Below, piece by piece: positions 55,576-64,000 of a stretch of DNA of 64,000 bases. Made by a program: the position numbers and the translations under genes. How positions within the stretch are numbered: position 1 is the stretch's first letter; each line of letters starts with the position of its first letter. Origin of the DNA: Hymenopellis radicata (taxonomy: Eukaryota > Basidiomycota > Agaricomycetes > Agaricales > Physalacriaceae). Under the pieces are notes generated by a model. It was not told the origin of the DNA and ran no database searches. It was given only the letters and a program-made list of their open reading frames with translations. The DNA lies in contig JADNRX010000128.1 of the NCBI GenBank assembly GCA_015501595.1, positions 1 through 64,000 of the forward strand, in the 5' to 3' direction.

Positions 55576-55882
55576 AAATCGCCTCACGGCTGCTTGTCAG
55601 GAATGGTCCCAAATCAAGGTGAGGACTTGGACGTCATCTCGGAAGTGGAGATCGGATTACTGAAGTCGGAAACAGTGCACTATTTAAGGATTCATAATGC
55701 CGGACCATCTACATGAAAAGTTGAATGTACTTCAAAAAGCATCCGATGACCGTCGGCCCAGTGGTTTTTGTTTCTTGTCTGTGCATTTGTTCTCGTTTAT
55801 TTTTCCTCTTTTTCACAGGCTCATACTCTTTACGGTTGATGTGCGTGTACTACGATAGGAATGTTGTATTAGCAGCGGCTGT

Positions 55883-56332
55883 AGGCCCCGGGAAACTCCC
55901 CTAGGACTCCAGCGATTTTGGCGGATTTGAGAGCCCAAAAATCGCGATTTTGGCGGCGAAAATCCGCGGATTTGAGGTCAAAATGGTCAAAAGCGCGGCG
56001 GATTTCGCGGATTTGAGAGGATCGGCAGGCGTTCAGACCAAATTTTGGCACCATGCACATGCTCGAATTCCGCCGGATATTACTCTCAAGCTGCACGTAA
56101 CGCACTGTTCGGCTGGCCTACGGACGTGAGTGAGCATCGGAGAGGCACAGAGCGAAATTCCGCCCGAAGAAGTCATGAAACGTGATTTGGAGGCGTGACA
56201 AACGGGCACGTGGCGTGACTTCCTCGGCGATTTTTGGCGGATTTGAGGCCCAAATCGTCCAAAAGTGCGCGGATTTGAGGGCCATATTCGAAGGTCGCGC
56301 CGCCGGAGTCCTAGTGGAGTTTCCCGGGGCCT
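55883..56332. mobile_element. hAT-like MITE, 450 bp, 8-bp TSD
   Basis: Termini AGGCCCCGGGAAACTCC and complement (one difference in 28), flanked by GCGGCTGT at 55875-55882 and 56333-56340. The interior repeats GCGGATTTGAGG-like words in both orientations and is non-coding. Confidence 0.88.
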
Positions 56333-56657
56333 GCGGCTGTCTACCTGGCACAATTTTTTTCATGTGCAGTATACGTTGTTCGGGTATCTTCGGAAATGTG
56401 CTCGTAGCGGTCTTATTCAACAATCAAGAGGTTCCAGAAGCATTCCGTACTTCATCATCAATTACTCGGCACGGACCTTTACCAGACGTTTGGCTACGGT
56501 ACAACACCGTAAATGTCCTGTACATATCCCAATTACCCCTTCACTTTATCCACAAAGCCAATCTCGCGGTAAGACGACACAGGAACTCGCGGCGTCTCTA
56601 ACGGTAGAGCTGGAAAGCTCAAAGACCTAGTCCATAAACTCAGGGCGTAGGGCGTAG

Positions 56658-57170
56658 TAGTGTTGCCGCGGTTCGGCTCGGAACCGTTAAACCGGGGAAC
56701 CGAACCGGAAATAACCGAGCGGAACCGGACCGATGGAACCGAGTTCAAACCGGGTTTGGACGTAGATTTTTAGCCTCTCATTAGGAGAGGATAACCCTAC
56801 TCTACCATTCACCATTGCCCTTTTTATGTCTCCACCCATGTAAATTTCAATGTCTGCATGCATACGGCACCCAGAATGAATGGTTTTTGCACGATCCGGA
56901 ATTTGATGCTTCGCCGAGCTCCCCGGATCAACTTGAACATTCTACTCATTGTTAAGTTTCCTCGCATTTTCCTGCTTGTAATCAACCAAAATTAGTGTTG
57001 AAATATGTATTTTATCAAGTCTGATGTGATATGAATACTACTACTTGGGCCTGTCGACACGACCCAATTATTTTCATGGGAAACCTGGTTTGAACCGGGT
57101 TTGAAACCGCCATTTTCCTAAACCGGCAAAACCGGACCGGACCGGACGTAACCGAACCGCGGCAACACTA
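56658..57170. mobile_element. hAT-like MITE, 513 bp, 8-bp TSD
   Basis: Ends TAGTGTTGCCGCGGTTCGG and complement, flanked by GGGCGTAG at 56650-56657 and 57171-57178. The subterminal parts are dense in ACCGGAC/GAACCGG words. No coding capacity. Confidence 0.88.
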
Positions 57171-57178
57171 GGGCGTAG

Positions 57179-57481
57179 TAACGGCTGGCGAAATCAACGA
57201 GCTCAACTCGGACTAAAAAGAACCAGCAATATCTGAGGCGCATTTGTATCATGTCCATCCATGAACGTCACTTTTTGGGTTGGTTGCGCTGCTAGTCAAT
57301 GCTAGTAGTAGACGACTTTTGTACTTGGACGTTGCCGATGCCGCATTGCCGCTGCTCATTGTCGCAGATTGCCGCCCAACCGGGTTCAAGTTACCCGGTC
57401 CCGAGTGAATTTGAACGTTGACCATTCCGGCGGTTGAGCTGCTACAATCTACAGACCATATAAGCTTTAACTCTCTCTATC
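57179..57481. other. Intergenic, promoter of the DUF2855 gene
   Basis: Contains CCATATAAGC near 57458, a TATA-like box about 20 bases before the ATG. Nothing else seen. Confidence 0.4.
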
Positions 57482-58860
57482 ATGGACCGCCGCCAAACGG
57501 AGGACGAGAACATGACTCTCTGCCTCCCCCGACCATCTTCCGGGCGGAATACTGGTTCTCCGAGAATCGTGGCCACCCAGAAGCCGAGGGAAATGCCTCA
57601 GAGCCACGTCCTGCTTCGCGTCGACCGCTTTGGATTCTCTGCGAATAATGTTACCTACCAAGCGCTAGGGGAGCATCCGCATTTTCGGTTAGTTCCTTGA
57701 CTTTACTACTCGAGTTTAATGATTTCTGATCATGTCAAGTTATTAGGTACTTTGACTTTCATGCGCCTCCAGAAGCCGACGATGTGAATGAAAAGTCGCA
57801 TGGCCTCATCCCTGTATGGGGATTTGCGACTGTTGTTGAGAGCACGCATCCCAAGATATATCCCGGCGAGCGTGTATATGGTTATTTAGCCCGACGCGCT
57901 ACTTGTTGCTTCCCGTTTCTCCAACCGACGTGAACAAGTACGCCTTCTACGTCCCGCGGCCACATCTACCAGCCGGTATGTCTTTTCCTCTTTTTATGTA
58001 TCGGGTGTACTAAGTATACTTTCCAGATCGTCGCCCATACAACCAAATCCTCCGCTGTGCGACCGACCCACAATACACATCGTCTCCTCGCGCCGAAGAC
58101 CTAACCATGCTCTACCGCCCGCTGTTCTGGACCTCGTACTGGTTTGAAGACTGGCTCTGGTCCTCGAGCTATCGCGGCGGCGCGTCCACCATCCTCATCT
58201 CCTCCGCGTCCTCCAAGACCGCGTTCTGCCTCGCCTACCTCATCGGCAAGCGCAACACTGGCACCAGGGTGCTCGGCCTCACGTCGTCCAAGAACCTCGC
58301 CTTCACCCAGGGACTGGGGCTTTACGACGACGTGCTGGAGTACACCTCGTTCGCCTCTTCACCTGCATTCCACGGCGCCCGCGACGAGAAATGGGTGTAC
58401 GTCGACGTGGCGGGGAGCACAGCCCTGAACCGCAGGATATTCGACCACTTTGCGTCGCCGTACGCGAGCACGCTCGCCGCTGTCATCACCCTGGGGCTCA
58501 CGAACCTCTCGCCCTCCGATCCGTCCGTCAAGTGGTCGCAGGGCGGTTTTTCATCGACACCCCCCACGGGCCCGACGTCCGCTTTTCTGGCCGAGGGAGG
58601 AGCAGTTCTTTATGCCGGAGTGGCTCGATGTGCGCAGAAAGCAGCTGTCCTTGATGGAGCTCTTCACGACGCAACAGAAAGCGTGGAAAGAGCTCATGTC
58701 GGACTGCCAGAATTGGGTCGAGATCGAGCGTGTCTATGGGGCAGACGCAGTGCAGAAGTCATATACGAGGATCGCGCTCGAGGGAGTAGCCGCCAACAAG
58801 GGTCTTATCTGGAGTTTATGGGATTCGAGTGCACCTGTAGCCCACGTCACTAAATTATGA
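57482..58860 (+). CDS. DUF2855 family protein (MDR-like), two apparent frameshifts
   Basis: Fungal/bacterial DUF2855 protein, related in fold to zinc-less medium-chain reductases; no reaction is established. Exon 1 57482-57687 (LLRVDRFGFSANNVTYQALG), exon 2 57747-57975 (YFDFHAPPEADDV, WGFATVVESTHPKIYPGERV), exon 3 from 58027 (PLFWTSYWFEDWLW, TILISSASSKTAFCLAYLIG). The C-terminus QFFMPEWLDVRRKQLSLMEL, VEIERVYGADAVQKSYTRIA, NKGLIWSLWD ends at 58860. Near 57892 one C seems missing (LAPTRYLLLPV is recovered only with it). Near 58550-58600 the frame shifts again. Otherwise complete, so assembly indels are likely. Confidence 0.75.
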
Positions 58861-59076
58861 GTTTCTTCTTCCACTGAACGGACTTCTGTATCATAGTTGA
58901 ACAATTGCTAATATATTTTGTACGTGTAGACAGGATGTATATAATGTAAGAGTATGTACGAGACGAAATATCTAAACGTGATAACATATAAGACTTGGAA
59001 AGCAGTTAGAGATACAACAGGTGCAGTGGGATAGCGAGGAGACATAAACATAAGAACCAACGAAACGAAAATAAAG
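58861..59076. other. Short spacer between convergent genes
   Basis: Nothing recognised. Confidence 0.5.
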
Positions 59077-62000
59077 TCATCCCTTAGGTGGAGGCTGCTT
59101 CGCGCTACTCGGAGGTTTCGGACGCTGCACTTTCCTACTAGCCTCCGAACTTGACTCTGGAGCAGGCCGCTTCGACGTGCCACCACCTTTACCCAAGAGC
59201 CACGAGAAACTATGTCCCTTGTCCTCTTTCGCTACTAAACAATCAGAAACCATATTCACCAACAAGCTGCAAACAATGCTTACTCTCGGATGTCGATGCT
59301 GATGCAGACGACGACTCTTGAATCTTCCTCTTCTTCTTCGGCGGCTCCAACACACGTGCTGACGAAGATGACCCCATAGGCTGAGACGGACGCTTCGCAG
59401 TCCGAGTCGTTATATCCGCCAACGGACTAGACGCAATCAAAGGGCTACTAGACCCCGGCTCCGCAACCCGCGACGTCGAAGGCCGGTTGGAAAGCGGCGT
59501 AGGCATAGTAGATTTCGGCTTCAAAGCCACCGGCGTCGAAGCAGTCGAACTCGAACTCGCGGCGTCGCTCTTATCCTTCAAGCGCCTCTTCGCCTGCTTC
59601 AACTCCCTCTCCTGCGCCTGACAAATCGCCCACACAGCCTCACTAACCACCTGCGCCACACTCACCCACTTTTTCATCTGCTTGAGCACGCCCATCGGCA
59701 TCCGCGGGTTCGTATCCGGAACCTTCAACAAATTCTCAATCGCCGACTCCGGATACACCTCGTACACCGCCTTTCCCGTCTTCTGCACCTTCACCACATA
59801 CGGCGCAATCTCCTTGATGCACTGAATGGCTTTCCCCGCAAAGACGAACCCGTGCTCAGTCTTGTCATCATACACAATCCCCTCCTTCTCCAATGCGACC
59901 TTGAACTGCGCAAACTCGTCGCTCTTCGCCTTGAGCGACCTCTCCAGCTTCTCCGTCTTCTCCACCCGCGTCTTGTCGCGGTTCCTCTGCTCACGCAACT
60001 TTACAGCCTCCTGGAGCTTCTCGCGGTAAAGCTTCTCCCACCCATCGCCAGTCGCCACGGCCGCTGTCAACCAGTCATCGACAATAGTCAAGAAGGTCAA
60101 CAAGCTGAATGGATGCAACGAGTCGAGAGAAAGAATGGTAGCCTCCGCGTCGTTTGTCAAATCACCCTGCGCAACGGATAGGTCCTGACACATCTCCTGC
60201 ACCTTTTGCCCCAGGTCGATGAGGTGCGTAAGCTGGGGCACACAGTTCTCGCCGATGGAGAACGTAGTGTCGGATATCGAGAAATCCAGACCGACGTTTC
60301 GTAAAGCAGACATGATTGCTTCCACACTAAGAGCTTCCGCCTGCAGCGCATCTCTTTCCTCCCCCAACTTCCGGACCTGAGTCTCCAGCGCCGCAATCTG
60401 AGGCGGAATGTGCATCCGGACCTTCTCGATGGCTTCATCGCGCTCCCGAACTTTGCCACGAGGGTATCGCGCTCTTGAATCAATGCAGCCGTCCGTTCCA
60501 CTGCCGCCCGCTGCGCTGGAGTCACCTTCTCCTTCCGCAAAGCATCCCGTTCCTCCGTCAGAGCCTTCACTTGCCGTTGCATGGCGCTGACCTGCTCGGG
60601 CGTTGACTGAGAATGCAGCTGGGATTTACCCTGGAGTTGAATTTTGAGCGCAGCAGCCGTAGATTGGGCGTTGGCGGCTTCAAGCTGCTTCTCAAGACGA
60701 GATTTTTCGTTGGCGGCGGAAGACTGGAGGTGCGCGCTGTGGGTTTTCGAGGCGGCAATCGCATTCTCGAGCTCCGTAATACGCTCGTCACGTTCACGCA
60801 TGTTTTTCTCGAGAACGAAAATACGCGACGTGGATGCCTGCTCGCGCAACGTCATTATCTCCGCTTCAATAGTGGAGAGTCGGTCCTTGAGCACGTCCCG
60901 CTCAGAAGTGAGAGAGGTGACCGCGGTTTCAGCACGCGAGCGCTCCGCAACTACTCGCTGTAAGACCGCGTCGGCTGCCTGTTGTTCGGATGCTGATTTT
61001 TGAACTGAAGCCAACGAGACTTGGAGGCGGTCAGCTTCGTCTTGTAACCGGGCGACCTTTAGAGACAGTTTGGTCTTCTCCTCGTTAGCCTTGGCCAAAG
61101 CAGACTCGAGCGACTTGGCTTTCTCCTGTACCCTCGGCAACTCGCTCTTGTCCTGCAGTTTCGCGATTTGATCGTCACGCTCGGAGAGTAACTTGGCATA
61201 GCTGGCTACCGCCGCTTCAGCACGAGCACGTTGTGCAACCACTGAATTCAGTACACCCTCGACAGTCTGCTTTTCGGACTCGAGACGTGATATGTTGGAA
61301 ACCAAATCCGCGTCGAGGCGTGTCTGCAGCTTGGAAATGGTGGCGTCGCGCTCGCTGAGCAGCTTGGCCTGCGCTTCCTCCGCATTTTGAGCGCGACTCT
61401 TTTCGTCGGCCAACGCAGTCCGAGCAGTCTCCGACCTGATGAACGGTATGAGTATCATGAAGATCATAGGATTATAGCTGCACACCTTTTCCGAGTTTTC
61501 GCGGAGCTCTCCTTGAGTCGTGAAATCTGCTCGTCCCGTTGCGAGAGCATCGCATCCTGTCGGTCAAGTTTTTCCTTCTGGTCATCTATGAGAGAAGCTG
61601 AACGACTGTCAGCATCGGCCTGCTCTGCCTCGAGTTGGGAAATCTTGGCGGCACGAGCATCCAAAGCAGACTCGAGGCCCTTGACTTTTTCACATAGCTT
61701 CGACAACCGACCCTTATCCTGCAGCTTCGCGAGTTCTGAGTCATGCTCAGACAGTTGCTTAACGTGGGCAGCTACCACTGCTTCAGCACGAGCTCGCTCT
61801 GCGACCGCCGACTTCAATAAACCTTCCACGTCCTGTTTCTCGGATTGAAGACGTTCGATGTCGGACTGGGCCGAAGCCAAATCGGTATTGAGGCGTTTCG
61901 CCGAGCTCTGCATACGAGAAATGGTCCCGTCGCGCTGATGAAGGCGCTTCTTATGATCCTCCTCTGATCTCTTGACACGGACCTTTTCGTCGGACATCTC

Positions 62001-63352
62001 AGTCTCCAACCTGTCGAACAGGATGAGTACCATGCAGACAAGACAAGACACATATAAATAGACTTACTTTTCAATCGCCTTCGCGTGGGTCTCATTAAGT
62101 TGTAGTATATGAAGATCACGTTGCGCGAGGATGGGAAGGTGCCGTCCACATTTCTTTTGCAGGTCTTCGACGAGAACATCGCCTCAGCCTTCTCCGTCTC
62201 AAGTTGGGATAACCTGGCGAACAGTATGAGAACTAGATAACATAAATGTAAAGAGGCGTACTTTGTAAGAGTTTTGGTATAGGTGTCCTTCAATTGTGAC
62301 AGTCGATTGTCGCGCTGGATGAGCATGGCACCCTGCCGCGCGAGTTCCTCCTGGAGGTCTGTAATGAGAGAACTTTTGGCCTTGTCAGCCTCGAGTTCGG
62401 ATATCCTTGTCGCACGGGCGGAGAGCTCTTCGAGATGTTTTTGTACCTCTGCTCTCGCGCCGTCTCGCTCGGTCGTGAGCGAAGCGGCAGCGAGCTCAAA
62501 TCCAGCCAAGCGCTCCGTCAATTTCCTGGTAGCAGCGTCCCGTTCAGCCTCCGCCGTCGCTGCAGCCTCTTTGAAAGACGTCTGAGTGCGACGCAGAGCC
62601 TCTGCCTCGTCCGCCTTGTTCTGCACCTCCGCCCTAGCTGCATCGCGCTCGGCTTGAAGGGAAGTGACCGAAGATTGGAGAGTTGTCGCCGTCTCCTTCA
62701 TGGTGGCCACCTCTGTGAGAGCCGCATCCCGTTCCATCTGCACCCTGGCAACATTTTGACGAAGGCGGGACGCACATGCATCCATCTCGCGGCGCAGAGT
62801 CTGCTGGGCCTTCTCCTTGGCAGCAATCTCTGCCTCTGCTTTGGCCTTTTCATCGCGGATCGCGTCTCGTTCGACAGTAAGGGTAGACAGGTCAGATGTG
62901 AGCTTGTTGACAAGATTGTCGCGAGCCAGCTTGTCCTTCCGATGCGCATGCAGCAAGGCGTGTTGAGCCAGGCCCACGACGGCGCGTTGTCTCGCAGCCG
63001 CTTCGGCGACCCCCTCCCGCGCTGCAGCATCCTGGAGCTGCCGTTGCAAGCCGTCCGTGTCCTCGACAGCTTTGCGGATGTCCTTAGTGGCCTGCTGAGC
63101 GAGTGCAAGAGCGTTATCGCGCTCCTTCCGCAGTTGTTCCAGTGCGGCGGTGGTAGTCTCAGCCACAGAGATTGTCGTCAACAGCTGTCGGCCCAAGTCC
63201 TGTATTTCCTGTTTGTATTGTTGAGTGACTTTCCCAATTTCCTGGTCCATGAAAGCCATAATGGCGTCGGCCCCTTGATTGATCGCATTCGAGGATTTGG
63301 CGCGCGCCTGTGCTGGCGGTGGGCCCGTCGTTGCGACGGCCGGCACCGACAT
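59077..63352 (-). CDS. Long coiled-coil protein with nuclear localisation signal, two apparent frameshifts
   Basis: Roughly 1,300 residues of almost continuous heptad repeat from MSVPAVATTGPPPAQARAKS at 63352 (e.g. SLQAERDAARAEVQNKADEA). Introns of 50-60 nt occur near 62240, 62050, 61465 and 59240. A more globular C-terminal part (GIVYDDKTEHGFVFAGKAIQ, MGVLKQMKKWVSVAQVVSEA) precedes a Ser/Pro tail with PPKKKRKIQ, an SV40-type nuclear signal. Ends PPPKG at 59077. The frame slips once near 62175 (EDLQKKCGRHLPILAQRDL resumes) and once near 60450 (ERDEAIEKVRMHIPPQ resumes), both explainable by one lost base. Family not recognised; a nuclear scaffold is a guess. Confidence 0.65.
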
Positions 63353-64000
63353 GGTGGGAGGAAGATAACCGCAAATGATCTGTTACTTACTCCGGGCCGG
63401 CAACGCCAAGAGTTGCGGCGTTTCGGGCCGCTCGTGCGCCACTTGGTACTGTACGTTTCCTCAACACACGGACAAGATGATGTGGGTACACAAATGAGGG
63501 ATAATTACCTATAGAGACAAGTTTTCGTTGCACTTTTCCGAAATACTTAATTTCCTCAACAAGAAATATCTCGAGTTCTTGGGGTCTAAACAGGTACATA
63601 GCATGGTTCCCGGCATTGAATAAAAAATGTACAATGTCAACTTTTATGATACATATCATGCTATGAAATGCTCCCATACAAACGTTCTGCGAAAGTGGCG
63701 GGAGGAGGCTGGACAGCTCCCCCGAATGCCTGACCAGGTTGGCAGTGACCACGGTTTCTTGACCATTGCCGACCACCACTTACCATAGGAAACCACTTTA
63801 GAGTCTCAGTTACTGTAGTGATGTGGTGGATGAGGTCGAGGAACATTACTCAAGTGACAAGGCGCGTGTCAAGATTGCGACGCGTTAATTTGGTGGATCA
63901 GATGCTGGAAAGAGGCGCATATCGACACTCACATATAGTCCAGTATGCATTGGCTACAATCAGAGTTAAAATTACGGTTCATATAGGCGTGGAGTATTGA
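63353..64000. other. Unassigned window end
   Basis: Minus-strand frames at 63387-63846 end with ARAARNAATLGVAGP and a GTAAGT-like site just before the coiled-coil start, so part may be a 5' exon of that gene. Nothing else recognised. Confidence 0.3.

Noticed and set aside
62435..63514. 359-codon plus-strand frame
   Set aside because: Antisense to the coiled-coil gene; Leu/Arg-rich composition is the complement of heptad codons.

Overview
The window looks like a basidiomycete fungus, most likely a lignocellulose-degrading Agaricomycete. The genes carry many introns of about 45-60 nt. They include two GH45 endoglucanases, an SGNH esterase with a CBM1 tail, a secreted double-psi beta-barrel protein, a Sec24 and a Tsr3 with fungal sequence character, a Ty3/gypsy chromovirus, and basidiomycete-type F-box, BTB and DUF2855 genes. 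No rRNA, tRNA or CRISPR locus was recognised.

Layout. 1-2035: two decayed genes, a FAD monooxygenase and an App1-like phosphatase. 3196-10224: ACC deaminase, two GH45 endoglucanases flanking a DPBB protein, and two back-to-back hAT-like MITEs. 10749-12953: two nested terminal-inverted-repeat elements. 13172-16480: an intact 'header + kinase-like' gene divergent from TSR3. 16600-19640: truncated copies of genes that also occur elsewhere in the window. 19701-30676: a second header-kinase gene split by a 6.1 kb LTR retrotransposon and a 2.9 kb TIR element. 31239-35365: a TA-flanked element and an inverted pair of F-box gene copies. 36640-41302: SGNH-CBM1 esterase, FAD oxidoreductase and secreted amidohydrolase, all intact. 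41691-46364: an App1 fragment, a third header gene joined to a different kinase-like domain, and a carboxylesterase pseudogene with an internal tandem duplication. 46788-64000: a more housekeeping-like stretch with SEC24, BTB, DUF2855 and two coiled-coil genes, broken by two more hAT-like MITEs.

How it fits together. Secreted or extracellular functions dominate the intact genes of the left two thirds: GH45 x2, DPBB, SGNH-CBM1, FAD oxidoreductase and amidohydrolase. This fits plant-biomass degradation. The same region is an accessory, duplication-rich neighbourhood with at least nine mobile insertions, most with identifiable target-site duplications, plus inverted segmental copies and orphan promoters. 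The most unusual gene family is a roughly 160-residue N-terminal 'header' present three times. Two copies carry one kinase-like C-terminus and one carries a different one, a modular layout reminiscent of polymorphic effector or toxin families.

Caution. Several otherwise good genes are broken by a single missing base in a short homopolymer. Some pseudogene calls may therefore be assembly indels rather than biology; the heavily shuffled ones (1-2035, 33824-35365, 43945-46364) are more convincing pseudogenes.
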